Positions 29,304 to 38,275 of a stretch of 64,000 bases of DNA are shown one piece after another (positions within the stretch are counted from its first letter, which is position 1; every line of letters begins with the position of its first letter). The notes under the pieces are model-generated. The model had not been told where the DNA came from, ran no database searches, and was given only the letters and a program-made list of their open reading frames with translations. The stretch covers positions 43,618 through 107,617 of the forward strand of contig CAMAZY010000005.1 in the NCBI GenBank assembly GCA_945863885.1, read 5' to 3'. The position numbers were made by a program, and so were the translations under genes. This DNA is from an uncultured Clostridia bacterium (GTDB lineage Bacteria; Bacillota; Clostridia; Oscillospirales; Acutalibacteraceae).

Positions 29304-29400
29304 TGATAAAGTTACTGAAAAAGCGATAAAATATGGTATACTAACAATAGACACAGAAATCAACCTCAAAACCTCTATGTACGGGAAGGAGAGAACTACC

Positions 29401-30321
29401 ATGGAAACAATTTTTGACACAGTCATCATCGGCGGCGGTCCTGCCGGCTATACGGCGGCTTTGTATACGGCAAGAGCCGGTCTTACCACCGTTGTAGTCG
29501 AAAAAATGTCGCCGGGCGGACAGATGGCACTGACGGATATCATTGATAATTACCCCGGCTTTGAGGAGGGTGTGGACGGCTTTACGCTCGGCATGAAAAT
29601 GCAGCAAAGCGCCGAACGCTTCGGAGCCAAGACCGAATACGCCGAAGTTTTATCGGTTGATTTGTCGGACAAAACCAAAACCGTCATCACCTCATCAGGT
29701 GAAATCAAGGCGAAAACCGTCATTATTTCAACCGGTGCCAACCCGAGAGAATTAGGCTTGCCGAACGAAAAAGCCCTTGTCGGCAAAGGCGTTCACTACT
29801 GTGCTCACTGCGACGGAAGATTTTATAAAGGGAAAACGGTTGTCGTTGTCGGCGGAGGAAACTCGGCGGCGGCCGATGCGCTGTATCTTTCGAGAATCGC
29901 CGGAAAGGTAATTCTTATTCACCGAAGAGATACGCTTCGGGCAACTAAGATTTACCACGAGCCGCTTTTGAACGCTGAGAATGTCAAGTTTTATTGGGAC
30001 AGTACGGTCAGTGAAATCGTTGCCGACGAAAGAGTTTCGGCGGTAAAAATCAAAAACGTCAAAACAGGTGAAGAAAGCACAATTCCCTGTGATGCGGTTT
30101 TTGTCAGCATCGGAAGAAAGCCTGTCACCGAGTTTTTAGACGGGCAGCTGACGCTTGATAAAAACGGCTATATCCCCGCCGACGAAACAACAAGAACGGA
30201 AATTGCGGGTGTGTTCGCCGTCGGCGACGTGAGAACAAAAGCTTTACGGCAGGTCGTCACGGCGGTATCCGACGGAGCCAATGCAGCATACTTTGCCGAG
30301 GAATATCTGAATCATAAATAA
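29401..30321 (+). CDS. trxB: Thioredoxin reductase
   Basis: 306 residues. FAD/NAD(P)H flavoprotein that reduces thioredoxin. Visible: the FAD Rossmann motif VIIGGGPAGYTAALY at the N-terminus, the redox CxxC in CAHCDG (about 135-138), the NADPH-site GGGNSAA followed by HRRDTLRA, and the C-terminal FAD motif GVFAVGDVR...QVVTAVSDGANAA. HRRD with Arg after the NADPH motif favours NADPH. The ATG at 29401 follows GGAAGGAG; the frame is open to 29377 but that start has no ribosome site. A TATACT -10 box lies at about 29335. It stands alone. Confidence 0.96.
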   Translation: METIFDTVIIGGGPAGYTAALYTARAGLTTVVVEKMSPGGQMALTDIIDNYPGFEEGVDGFTLGMKMQQSAERFGAKTEYAEVLSVDLSDKTKTVITSSGEIKAKTVIISTGANPRELGLPNEKALVGKGVHYCAHCDGRFYKGKTVVVVGGGNSAAADALYLSRIAGKVILIHRRDTLRATKIYHEPLLNAENVKFYWDSTVSEIVADERVSAVKIKNVKTGEESTIPCDAVFVSIGRKPVTEFLDGQLTLDKNGYIPADETTRTEIAGVFAVGDVRTKALRQVVTAVSDGANAAYFAEEYLNHK

Positions 30322-30348
30322 CGAAGAAATGCGGATAAATTTCCTTTT

Positions 30349-30525
30349 AGGGAAGCTCTGATTCAATCCGGTGTCCAGATTACGCCGTCAGATTTTTCGT
30401 CAGATAAGTGCAAAAGCTGCGCAGGAATCCTGTCGGATTTCAAGCAGTTTTTGCGCGATATAACGGAAAATCTGCAAGGTAGCTGTGCATCAAAGCGTAT
30501 GCTGTGATTGATTCAGAGGGTTCCT
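30349..30525. repeat. Repeat family A, copy 2 (177 bp)
   Basis: Full-length copy, inverted relative to copy A1 (14121-14297) and of identical length. The ends AGGGAAGCTCTGATTCAATC and the complement of GATTGATTCAGAGGGTTCCT match in about 16 of 20 positions. It lies 28 bases after the trxB stop. The 372-base gap 30322-30693 holds this repeat and the terminator of the minus-strand operon. Confidence 0.85.
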
Positions 30526-30624
30526 GAAATTTACCACCCATTTCACGGCTCGGGCAGCCAGTGAAAGCATAGCACCGACTGCGCCGGAATTTGCTGTTGC
30601 CTTCCGACCGCCCCCAAGAGTTTT

Positions 30625-30661
30625 TCTAAAAAACTGAACGGGACTGCACACCGCAGTCCCG
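30625..30661 (-). terminator. Terminator of the ior-paaK operon
   Basis: CGGGACTGC (30639-30647) and GCAGTCCCG (30653-30661) form a perfect 9-bp stem. On the minus strand it is followed a few bases on by TTTTTTAG. It lies 33 bases after the ACT-protein stop. Confidence 0.8.
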
Positions 30662-30693
30662 CTTCTGTTTTCTGATTTCTATCCTCTGACCTC

Positions 30694-31125
30694 TCAGATC
30701 CGGTAAATCTCGCTCGGGTCAACCTTCCCCGCCGCCGTATTCGCAATCAGCTCGTCGGCGATTTCCGGATTTTCAACGCTGAAAATCATCAGCGCCTTGC
30801 CGCTGATTCTCGAAATGCAGGCGTAAATATACTTGATTTCGATTCCGGCTTCGGTCAGTGTGTTTAAAACGCCTGCAAAGCCGCCCGGCGTATCGTCCAT
30901 CGCAACGGCAAGTACCGTCGTGACCTTGCAGATAACGCCGTCCTCACGGAGGGTTTTGACCGTTTTTTCCGGGTCGCTTACAATCATTCTCAAAACGCCG
31001 TATTCGGCGGAATCGGCAAGCGAAAGCGCACTGATGTCGATTCCCTTTTCGGCGATTTTGTCCGCCGCTTCGCAAAGTCTGCCCGCCTTATTTTCGATAA
31101 AAGCGGATACCTGTTTGACAAGCAT
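30694..31125 (-). CDS. Tandem ACT-domain protein
   Basis: 143 residues made of two ACT domains: residues 1-68 (VKQVSAFIENKAGRLCEAA...) and 69-143 (AVAMDDTPGGFAGVLNTLTE). The P/K-G-x-L binding turns are visible in both. Small double-ACT proteins of this type are regularly found beside paaK and ior genes in anaerobes, and probably sense an aromatic amino acid or its product. It starts 14 bases after paaK behind AAAGGAGG and is the last gene of the operon. Ligand and target are inferred. Confidence 0.92.
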   Translation of the reverse strand: MLVKQVSAFIENKAGRLCEAADKIAEKGIDISALSLADSAEYGVLRMIVSDPEKTVKTLREDGVICKVTTVLAVAMDDTPGGFAGVLNTLTEAGIEIKYIYACISRISGKALMIFSVENPEIADELIANTAAGKVDPSEIYRI

Positions 31126-31139
31126 TTGTATTTCCTCCT

Positions 31140-32444
31140 TTAAATCTTTCTCTTGTCGTTGACACGCTTGCTCTTACCCTCGCTTCTGGCAATCGTTTTC
31201 GGGTTGACAAGGTGAACCTTAACACCCAAGCCGAGAGCCGAACGAAGCTTTTCGGTGATCTGCTTTTCAACGGCGGCAATCGACTTGACGTCGTCGTGGA
31301 AGAACTGCTCGCTCATTTCAACGTCAAGGTCAAACGTGTCGACGTTGTTGACACGGTCAATCGTGATAAAGTAGTTCGGGGTGATGTTTTCGCCGCCGAC
31401 CTCGATGAGAACCTCTTCAATCTGTGACGGGAAGACATTGACACCTCTGATGATGAGCATATCGTCGCTTCTTCCGCTCGGCTTTCTCATTCTGACGTGG
31501 GTACGGCCGCATTCGCAGGTTTCGTATTCAAGACGGCAGATATCTCTTGTGCGGTAACGAATCAGCGGGAAGCCCTCTTTCGTAATTGTTGTCAGGACAA
31601 GCTCGCCCGTCTCGCCCGCCGGGAGCACCTCGCAGGTGTCGGGGTCAATGATTTCGGGAATGAAGTGATCCTCCCAGATGTGCATACCCTTTTGCGCCGG
31701 ACATTCACAGCCGACACCGGGTCCTAAGATTTCGGAAAGTCCGTAAATGTCGTACGCCTTGATGCCGAGCTTCTTTTCGATTTCAAGACGCATATTTTCG
31801 CTCCACGGCTCGGCGCCGAAGATACCGGCTTTAAGCTTCAGCTGATCCTTAAGACCCATGCGCTCGACTTCTTCGCCGAGATAAAGCGCATAAGACGGTG
31901 TACAGCAAAGAATTGTCGCGCCGAAGTCCACCATATTCTGAATCTGAAGCGCCGTGTTGCCCGACGACATCGGAATGACCGTTGCGCCGATTCTCTCCGC
32001 ACCGCCGTGGGCGCCTAAGCCGCCCGTGAAAAGACCGTAGCCGTAGGAAACCTGAACAATGTCCTCGTCCGTTGCGCCGACTGCGACAAGCATTCTTGCG
32101 AAGCAGTCCGCCCATATTTTCAGGTCTTCGTCCGTGTAGCCGACAACGATTCTTTTGCCCGTTGTTCCGCTGGAAGCGTGGATACGCTTGATGTCCTTCA
32201 TCGGAACGGCAAACAGTCCGAACGGGTAGTAGTCACGAAGGTCGTTTTTGTAGGAGAACGGAAGCTTCGAAAGGTCTTCGACACCGTGAATATCTTCGGG
32301 CTTTAAGCCTTTTTCGTCCATCCGGTTACGGAAGCACTCGACCTTTTCATACATTCTCTTGACCTGCCGGACAAGACGTTCGCTTTGTAAGGCGGTCAGC
32401 TCCTCACGGGAGAGGGTTTCTTCTTTGGGGTTTAACATAGCCAT
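31140..32444 (-). CDS. paaK: Phenylacetate-CoA ligase
   Basis: 434 residues, normal for PaaK. It activates phenylacetate or an aryl acetate with ATP and CoA. Evidence: the AMP-binding loop ASSGTTGKR (about 90), YGLSEILGPG, RYRTRDI, and the C-terminal GRSDDMLIIRGVNVFPSQIEEVL. It lies with indolepyruvate:ferredoxin oxidoreductase, which makes aryl-acetyl-CoA; run in reverse, the ligase could conserve ATP from that product. The direction in the cell is inference. Confidence 0.96.
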   Translation of the reverse strand: MAMLNPKEETLSREELTALQSERLVRQVKRMYEKVECFRNRMDEKGLKPEDIHGVEDLSKLPFSYKNDLRDYYPFGLFAVPMKDIKRIHASSGTTGKRIVVGYTDEDLKIWADCFARMLVAVGATDEDIVQVSYGYGLFTGGLGAHGGAERIGATVIPMSSGNTALQIQNMVDFGATILCCTPSYALYLGEEVERMGLKDQLKLKAGIFGAEPWSENMRLEIEKKLGIKAYDIYGLSEILGPGVGCECPAQKGMHIWEDHFIPEIIDPDTCEVLPAGETGELVLTTITKEGFPLIRYRTRDICRLEYETCECGRTHVRMRKPSGRSDDMLIIRGVNVFPSQIEEVLIEVGGENITPNYFITIDRVNNVDTFDLDVEMSEQFFHDDVKSIAAVEKQITEKLRSALGLGVKVHLVNPKTIARSEGKSKRVNDKRKI

Positions 32445-32510
32445 TGTTTATCACTCCGGGTTTTTCAAATTTTTTATTTTTTGCACAATGCTGATTGTAC
32501 TATAATTCGT

Positions 32511-33629
32511 TTATAAAAGTTTTAAAAGCCGGCAAACCTTATCGCCGATTCTGAGTTTTCCGTCCGCTTTTTTGCGCAGTTTCAGATAAAGCCAAGCGAA
32601 AACCGACGAAACCGCAAATACAAACACAACCGCAGCCGCCGAAACAAGTATATTCAGTCTTTCAATCCCGAAAAACCGGCTCAGCGCCATTTTCGTCAAA
32701 TCCACAACGGCGGCATGAACTAAATAAACAGCGAACGTCAGGGACGAGAGGAAGACAAAGCTTGTCTTGATTTCAAAGCAGGAAAACGCCGCAAACATCA
32801 GAAGCGATGCCGCAACAATAAACGGACTCATCACCGAAGTATAGCTGTATTCGCCCAACGGAAGTCCGGCAAGTCCCGTTTCGCTTATCATGACCGCCAT
32901 GCTTGTCGCCGCAAGAACGGCGACTGCCGCCAAAAGGAATAGAAGCCCTTTCCGATTACTCTTACTGTTATCAAAACGCTTTTTGATGACATACCCTGCC
33001 ATTACATAGCCGCAAAAGCAAAAAGCTTTCCCCAAATCCCAGAAAACAACGTGGCGGCTTGTCCACTCACTGATGCTTGCAAGGAAAAGGAACACAAACG
33101 ATATCACGGCGAACGGCTTTTCTCCTACAGTATCGCAAAACCGTATCAGGAAAGGAATCAGAAGATAAATTCCGATAAGTGTATACAGATACCACATATG
33201 GTAAAACGGAGAGCCGCAAATAAGGTCGGAAAGAATCGTCACAATTCCCGAAACCGTTTCGGTGCCTTGGATTATATGAACGCCAAGCTTCACGATCCGA
33301 TAAAGCACATAGAAAATACTGAAACCGACAGTCGGCAGAAAGACGTTTCTGACCGCTTTTTGGTAAAAGAATTTCCAGTCCCGGTTCCGCTTATCCGCAA
33401 GAACAAAGCCGCCGGTCAGAAGCAGAAAGCACGGAACGGCAAACCTCGTCATGCAATTAAACAGATAAGCGGGTATCGCCGACAACAGTCCCTGTCTTGT
33501 TGAAGCATCAACATCAGCAACACTGACATTCAGATGAATCGCAACAACCGCAATACAGCAAAGGATTCTCAGTAAATCAAAGCTGTTTTCTCTTGCTCTT
33601 TCCGGTCTGACCGAAACTGCGTTATTCAT
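32511..33629 (-). CDS. Acyltransferase family 3 membrane protein (OafA-like)
   Basis: 372 residues with about ten TM segments. The N-terminal FDLLRILCCIAVVAIHL motif is the conserved start of acyltransferase-3 proteins (the family His is in VAIHLN); RFAVPCFLLLTGGF is the second conserved helix. Such proteins O-acylate cell-surface sugars or peptidoglycan, or handle succinyl groups. It is unexpected between iorB and paaK. The ATG overlaps the iorB stop by 8 bases with no good ribosome site of its own, so translation depends on coupling. No link to aromatic metabolism is known to me. Confidence 0.9.
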   Translation of the reverse strand: MNNAVSVRPERARENSFDLLRILCCIAVVAIHLNVSVADVDASTRQGLLSAIPAYLFNCMTRFAVPCFLLLTGGFVLADKRNRDWKFFYQKAVRNVFLPTVGFSIFYVLYRIVKLGVHIIQGTETVSGIVTILSDLICGSPFYHMWYLYTLIGIYLLIPFLIRFCDTVGEKPFAVISFVFLFLASISEWTSRHVVFWDLGKAFCFCGYVMAGYVIKKRFDNSKSNRKGLLFLLAAVAVLAATSMAVMISETGLAGLPLGEYSYTSVMSPFIVAASLLMFAAFSCFEIKTSFVFLSSLTFAVYLVHAAVVDLTKMALSRFFGIERLNILVSAAAVVFVFAVSSVFAWLYLKLRKKADGKLRIGDKVCRLLKLL

Positions 33630-34194
33630 AACTGTAGCCGAGCTCGAATGCCTTCAGGTTTACGTCAAGGAACTTTTCGGGAACGGTTGCCTTGATTGTC
33701 TCAAGCCAGGCTTCTTTCGGGATATCCGTGCTTTTAGCAAGAACGCCGATTAACACGACATTGACTGCCTTGATACTGCCTGCTTCCTGAGCAAGGCTAA
33801 GTGCGTCAAGGCTTACCGTATCGGCACTTGCCTGAAGCTTTTCGATAATACCGTCGGGATATTCCGCCGCACCCGTAATAACAGGCATCGGGGCAATCGC
33901 TCTGTCGTTGACGATGATTCTTCCGCCGTCTTTCAGGTATGGAAGCGCACGCAAGGCCTCGAGCCGCTCGAACGCAAGAATGATATCCGCTTCGCCCTCA
34001 TCAATAATCGGAGAGCTGACACTTTCGCCGTACTTGACGTAGGTGACAACGCTTCCGCCTCTCTGGCTCATGCCGTGAACCTCGGACACCTTAACGTCAA
34101 GCCCTCTTGCAATAATCACGTTACCTAAAATGCGGCTGGCAAGCAGGGTTCCCTGACCGCCGACGCCGACTATCATAATGCTTTTCACGCTCAT
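33622..34194 (-). CDS. iorB: Indolepyruvate:ferredoxin oxidoreductase, beta subunit
   Basis: 190 residues. It opens VKSIMIVGVGGQGTLLASRIL, the gamma-type oxidoreductase domain, and has SEVHGMSQRGGSVVTYVKYG, both typical of IorB. With IorA it converts aryl pyruvates to aryl-acetyl-CoA while reducing ferredoxin, in the cytosol. The ATG is the A of the iorA stop (TAATG overlap) with GGAGGAAG upstream in the end of iorA. The longer frame to 34260 lies inside iorA and is not needed. Confidence 0.95.
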   Translation of the reverse strand: MSVKSIMIVGVGGQGTLLASRILGNVIIARGLDVKVSEVHGMSQRGGSVVTYVKYGESVSSPIIDEGEADIILAFERLEALRALPYLKDGGRIIVNDRAIAPMPVITGAAEYPDGIIEKLQASADTVSLDALSLAQEAGSIKAVNVVLIGVLAKSTDIPKEAWLETIKATVPEKFLDVNLKAFELGYSYE

Positions 34195-35927
34195 TACGCT
34201 TCCTCCTTTTTGATGGCACCGAACGGGCAGACCGAAACGCAAAGACCGCAGCCGTTGCACTGCGTCAGGTCAATTTTCGCCTTGCCGTCCTCGAAAAGAA
34301 TCGCCGGGCAGCCGAGCTTCATGCACATTTTACAAGAGCGGCATTTATCCGCATCAACTTCGCAGTGGCCGGTATACTTCACCGTCTTGAGAAGTGCACA
34401 CGGACGCTGAGCAATAATGACGGACGGTTCGTCTGCTTCGGTTTCTTCTCTTACCGCCTTTTCGAAGCCTTTCAGATCAAACGGATCTTCGACTCTGACA
34501 CGGTCAACGCCGACTGCATGACAAAGCGCAACCAGGTCAACCTGCTTCGTCGCTTCGCCCCGGATTGTCTTACCGGTGGTCGGGTTATCCTGATGTCCCG
34601 TCATGCCGGTGATGGAGTTATCAAGAATAATCACGGTGTTGTTGCCCTTGTTGTAGACAATATCGATAAGGCCCGTGATGCCCGAATGGATAAAGGTCGA
34701 GTCGCCGATAACCGCAACAAGCTTTTTGTTGAAGTCCTTGCCTCTTGCCTTGCTCATGCCGTGAGCGGCGCTGACGGATGCCCCCATGCAGATTGTGGTA
34801 TCCACGCTCTGAAGCGGTGCGACGGCACCGAGGGTATAACAGCCGATGTCGCCCGAAACGGTAAGTCCGAGCTTCTTAAGGACATAGAACGTACCTCTGT
34901 GCGGACAGCCTGTGCAAAGCACGGGAGGACGGGCGGGAATGTCGGACGCAGAAATGTGCGCCGTCTCTTCGCCGAGAATGACTTTTTTTATCATGTTCTG
35001 GCTGTATTCGCCAAGCAGGGTGAATTCGTCCTTGCCTCTGACGGGAACACCGAGAGAGCGGATAAACTGCTCAAAAATCGGGTCAAGCTCTTCGACGCAC
35101 CAAAGCTCGTCGCACTTTCCGGCGAAGTCTTTGATAAGCTTTTCGGGAAGCGGATAAACCAAGCCGAGTTTTAAATAGTTTGCCTTATCTCCGAGCGCCT
35201 CTTTTGCGTACTGATACGCCGCACCCGAGGTAATGACGCCGATTTTAGCACCGTTGTCCTCAACCTTATTGAATTCACAGGTATTGGCAAACTCACGAAG
35301 CTTTCTTTCTCTTTCCTCGACTACGACATGACGCTTTTTCGCCATAGCGGGCATCATAACGTGCTTCGGAATACTCTTTTCATACGGCTTTAAGGCGATA
35401 TCCTCTTTCTCGTGAAGCTCAACAAGGCTCTGCGAATGGGAGATTCTTGTGGAAAGACGGATAAAAACGGGGGTATCGTATTCTTCGCTCAGGGCGAAAG
35501 CGGCTTTTGTAAAGTCTCTGCATTCCGCCGAATCGGCAGGCTCGAGCATCGGCACCTTCGCCGCGGCGGCGTAGTGACGGGAATCCTGCTCGTTTTGTGA
35601 CGAGTGCATACCCGGGTCGTCCGCCACGCAGAACACAAGTCCGCCGTTTGCACCGATATAGCTTACGGTGAATACGGGGTCCGCCATCACGTTCAGACCG
35701 ACGTGCTTCATACAGGACATCGCTCTCGCTCCGCCTATTGAAGCGCCGATTGCGGTTTCGGCGGCAACCTTTTCGTTCGGTGCCCATTCGACATAGACCT
35801 CGTCATACTGCACCATGTTTTCGGTAATCTCCGTACTCGGAGTTCCCGGATAAGAGGAAACGACACGCACGCCGGCTTCATACGCACCCCGGGCGACTGC
35901 GGCGTTTCCGAGCATCAGCTTTTTCAT
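34194..35927 (-). CDS. iorA: Indolepyruvate:ferredoxin oxidoreductase, alpha subunit
   Basis: 577 residues, standard length. Domains in order: pyrimidine-binding domain (SSYPGTPSTEITE...), the central domain, the TPP domain with GDIGCYTLG and the diphosphate motif VIGDSTFIHSG...NSITGMTG, and a C-terminal 2[4Fe-4S] ferredoxin domain with CRSCKMCMKLGCP and CNGCGLCVSVCP. It catalyses oxidative decarboxylation of aromatic 2-oxoacids from Trp, Phe and Tyr. ATG at 35927 follows AAAGGAG. A repeat B copy sits between it and the upstream acyl-CoA synthetase. Confidence 0.97.
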   Translation of the reverse strand: MKKLMLGNAAVARGAYEAGVRVVSSYPGTPSTEITENMVQYDEVYVEWAPNEKVAAETAIGASIGGARAMSCMKHVGLNVMADPVFTVSYIGANGGLVFCVADDPGMHSSQNEQDSRHYAAAAKVPMLEPADSAECRDFTKAAFALSEEYDTPVFIRLSTRISHSQSLVELHEKEDIALKPYEKSIPKHVMMPAMAKKRHVVVEERERKLREFANTCEFNKVEDNGAKIGVITSGAAYQYAKEALGDKANYLKLGLVYPLPEKLIKDFAGKCDELWCVEELDPIFEQFIRSLGVPVRGKDEFTLLGEYSQNMIKKVILGEETAHISASDIPARPPVLCTGCPHRGTFYVLKKLGLTVSGDIGCYTLGAVAPLQSVDTTICMGASVSAAHGMSKARGKDFNKKLVAVIGDSTFIHSGITGLIDIVYNKGNNTVIILDNSITGMTGHQDNPTTGKTIRGEATKQVDLVALCHAVGVDRVRVEDPFDLKGFEKAVREETEADEPSVIIAQRPCALLKTVKYTGHCEVDADKCRSCKMCMKLGCPAILFEDGKAKIDLTQCNGCGLCVSVCPFGAIKKEEA

Positions 35928-35960
35928 ATCTATATATACTCCTTTAAATTATGTATCCTC

Positions 35961-36125
35961 AGGCGATCTTTAACAACCGGAAGGTGTTCGGCATAGTGCG
36001 CAGATGATGCCGGATTTTAGGCAAAAAACCGCAGGAATACTTTGTGTATTTCAAGGTTTTTTAACGACAAAGACGGCATTAGCTGTGTGCTATGACGAAT
36101 ATCGACAGGTTGTTAGAGATTGCCT
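35961..36125. repeat. Repeat family B, copy 1 (165 bp)
   Basis: The ends AGGCGATCTTTAACAA and TTGTTAGAGATTGCCT are imperfect inverted repeats. The right end touches the acyl-CoA synthetase stop codon. The interior shares several words in order with 46312-46750 in the opposite orientation, including TAATGCCGTCTTTGTCG, CTTGAAATACACA and CACTATGCCGAAC. It lies between two minus-strand genes and is non-coding. Confidence 0.8.
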
Positions 36126-37754
36126 TTATTTCTTCTCGTTTTCGTCGGCAATGAGATTTCCGGCTCCGTACCGCTCACGCAGTACCGGCTTTTCGATTTT
36201 ACCCGTCGGGTTTCTCGGCACTTCGGCGAAAATCACCTTTCTCGGTCTTTTATACCTCGGAAGCTCAATACAAAATGCATTGAATTCGTCCTCGGTCATA
36301 CTTTCGCCGGGCTTCAGCTCGACAATCGCCGTTGCAATTTCACCGAGCCGCTTGTCCGCAAGACCGATGACAGCGGCGTCCTTGATTTTTTCGTTCTTTC
36401 TTAAGAAGTTTTCAATCTGAACGGGATAGATGTTTTCGCCGCCGGTGATAATGACGTCCTTTTTGCGGTCAACGAGCCAGATAAAGCCGTCCTCGTCCTC
36501 CTGCGCCATATCGCCGGTGAAAAGCCAGCCGTCCGAAAGAACCTCTTCGGTCGCTTTCTCGTCCTTATAGTAGCATTTCATCACACCGGGGCCTTTAACG
36601 GCAAGCTCACCGACCTCGCCTTTTTTGACGGTTTCGTGCTTGTCGTCAACGATCTTGATTTTCCAACCATAGCCCGCCTTTCCGATGGCGCCGACATGGT
36701 CGATGTTTTCCACGCCGAGATGAACACAGCCGGGGCCTATCGATTCGCTCAGACCGTAGTTGGTGTCGTATTCGTGATTCGGGAAAACCTGCTTCCAGCG
36801 TTTGATCAGGCTCGGCGGAACGGGCTGTGCGCCGATATGCATCAGCCGCCACGCGGAAAGATCATATTGTGAAAGATCGATGTCGCCCCGGTCAATCGAG
36901 TCAAGAATATCCTGCGCCCAGGGGACAAGAAGCCAGACGATCGAGCATTTTTCTTCGGAGGCGGTTCTGATAATCAGCTCGGGCGTTGTGCCCTTTAAGA
37001 GCACCGCTTTACTGCCCGAAAGGAGACTGCCGAACCAATGCATTTTTGCGCCCGTATGGTAAAGCGGAGGAATACAAAGGAAAACGTCGTCTCTTTGTTG
37101 TCCATGGTGGTTCTGTTCCACCTTGCACGAGTGGACAAGGCTCCTGTGGTCATGTAAAATCGCTTTCGGGAAGCCCGTTGTACCGCTCGAAAAATAAATG
37201 GCGGCGTCGTCGGCATCGGTGATGACGATTTCCGGCTTTTTACTGCGGCAATAGCTTATCAGCTTATCACAGCTTTCGGCAAACGTCGGACAGTCACGAC
37301 CTACGAAAAGCTTCATTTTAATCTGCGGAATGATGTCGGCAATCTGCTCGATTCTTCCGATAAATTCGGGGCCGAAAACAAGGTATTCGGAATCGGACTT
37401 TTCAAGACAGTACTTGATTTCGTCCGCCGTATAGCGGTAATTAAGCGGCACGGCGATGGCGCCGGCTTTGAGTACACCGAAATAAATCGGAAGCCACTCA
37501 ATGCAGTTCATCAGGAGAATCGCTACTTTCTGCCCCTTTTTGATTCCTCTTGACAAAAGGAGGTTGGCGAAGCGGTTGGCACGGCAGTCGAAGTCCTGCC
37601 ATGTCATTTCACGGCGGTAGTATTCACCCGTCGCCTGGGTCAGCGAGAACTCACGCCAGGTGGTTTTGGTTTTGGCACCCGGATTGATTTCAACAAGGCT
37701 GATATCGTCGGGATAAAGCCTTGCGTTATTTTCCAGAAATTCGGTAATCGGCAT
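36126..37754 (-). CDS. AMP-dependent acyl-CoA synthetase
   Basis: 542 residues from the ATG at 37754, preceded by AAAGGAAA; the frame stays open to 37802 without a ribosome site. ANL-superfamily motifs: YFSSGTTGFPKA (about 190), NYGLSESIGPG, DGWLFTGDMAQ, DRKKDVIITGGENIYP, and the C-terminal catalytic lysine in NPTGKIEKPVL. Closest by eye to long-chain or aromatic acid:CoA ligases. It probably activates a fatty or aryl acid; the downstream ior and paaK genes favour an aryl substrate. It has its own promoter at 37843-37871. Confidence 0.93.
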   Translation of the reverse strand: MPITEFLENNARLYPDDISLVEINPGAKTKTTWREFSLTQATGEYYRREMTWQDFDCRANRFANLLLSRGIKKGQKVAILLMNCIEWLPIYFGVLKAGAIAVPLNYRYTADEIKYCLEKSDSEYLVFGPEFIGRIEQIADIIPQIKMKLFVGRDCPTFAESCDKLISYCRSKKPEIVITDADDAAIYFSSGTTGFPKAILHDHRSLVHSCKVEQNHHGQQRDDVFLCIPPLYHTGAKMHWFGSLLSGSKAVLLKGTTPELIIRTASEEKCSIVWLLVPWAQDILDSIDRGDIDLSQYDLSAWRLMHIGAQPVPPSLIKRWKQVFPNHEYDTNYGLSESIGPGCVHLGVENIDHVGAIGKAGYGWKIKIVDDKHETVKKGEVGELAVKGPGVMKCYYKDEKATEEVLSDGWLFTGDMAQEDEDGFIWLVDRKKDVIITGGENIYPVQIENFLRKNEKIKDAAVIGLADKRLGEIATAIVELKPGESMTEDEFNAFCIELPRYKRPRKVIFAEVPRNPTGKIEKPVLRERYGAGNLIADENEKK

Positions 37755-37842
37755 TTTTGTTTTCCTTTCGTATTTTACTTCGAAAAAAAACCGATATGGC
37801 AAGCCGTTTTCCGCTTGTCAATATCAACATATTCTCTGTATC

Positions 37843-37871
37843 ATGTTATCATATAATTTGTTCAATGTCAA
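37843..37871 (-). promoter_or_regulatory. Promoter of the acyl-CoA synthetase
   Basis: Minus strand TTGACA (37871-37866), 17 bases, TAACAT (37848-37843). A second TTGACA closer to the gene (about 37820) has no good -10 box. Confidence 0.65.
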
Positions 37872-37922
37872 CGATAATAAAAGACGCTTTAAACCGTTGA
37901 AGAAAAATGCGTCACAAACAGC

Positions 37923-37952
37923 AACGGCAGAAGCCTTTTCGCTTCTGCCGTT
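37923..37952. terminator. Terminator after the RHH gene
   Basis: AACGGCAGAAGC and GCTTCTGCCGTT form a perfect 12-bp stem with a 6-base loop. It lies 10 bases after the stop of the minus-strand RHH gene. Confidence 0.7.
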
Positions 37953-37961
37953 TCGTTATCT

Positions 37962-38165
37962 TTACTTTTTGCGTGTCGGTTTCACGTTGACGTCGGGCTT
38001 GATTGTTCCGTCAATCACACCGTTTTCGGTTTCGAAATTCTGTATGTTTTCCCGTATCAGGACAAGAATATGACTGTTGACGGAGCGACCCTCATAGTCG
38101 GCAACATACCCGATTTTCCGTAGCATTTCTTCTTCTATTCTGATGGATATACTCTTAATAGCCAT
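37962..38165 (-). CDS. Small ribbon-helix-helix (Arc-like) DNA-binding protein
   Basis: 67 residues. The N-terminal IKSISIRIEEEMLRKIGYVADYEGRSVNSHI has the strand-helix-helix pattern of RHH proteins (alternating polar strand SISIRI, then two helices). A hydrophilic Lys-ending tail follows. Related proteins are plasmid- or antitoxin-type repressors. It is divergent from a SLOG gene across a 110-base gap with a TATAAT box, and may control that promoter. No toxin gene is adjacent. Confidence 0.82.
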   Translation of the reverse strand: MAIKSISIRIEEEMLRKIGYVADYEGRSVNSHILVLIRENIQNFETENGVIDGTIKPDVNVKPTRKK

Positions 38166-38195
38166 ACCGTCACCCCATAATAAAATGATTATGTG

Positions 38196-38224
38196 TTTAT
38201 TTTACGTTTTTGTCGTGCTATAAT
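38196..38224 (+). promoter_or_regulatory. Promoter of the SLOG gene
   Basis: TATAAT at 38219-38224 with a poor -35 (TTTATT, 38196-38201) at 17 bases. The leader contains ATATAC/GTATAT symmetrical words and a T10 run before the ribosome site. Confidence 0.45.
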
Positions 38225-38275
38225 GTCGAGTATAGATATACTGTATATCTAATTTTTTTTTTGAGGGCGGTATTT

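Noticed and set aside
34365..35174. 269-codon open frame antisense to iorA
   Set aside because: iorA is complete with TPP and ferredoxin motifs; the antisense product resembles nothing.
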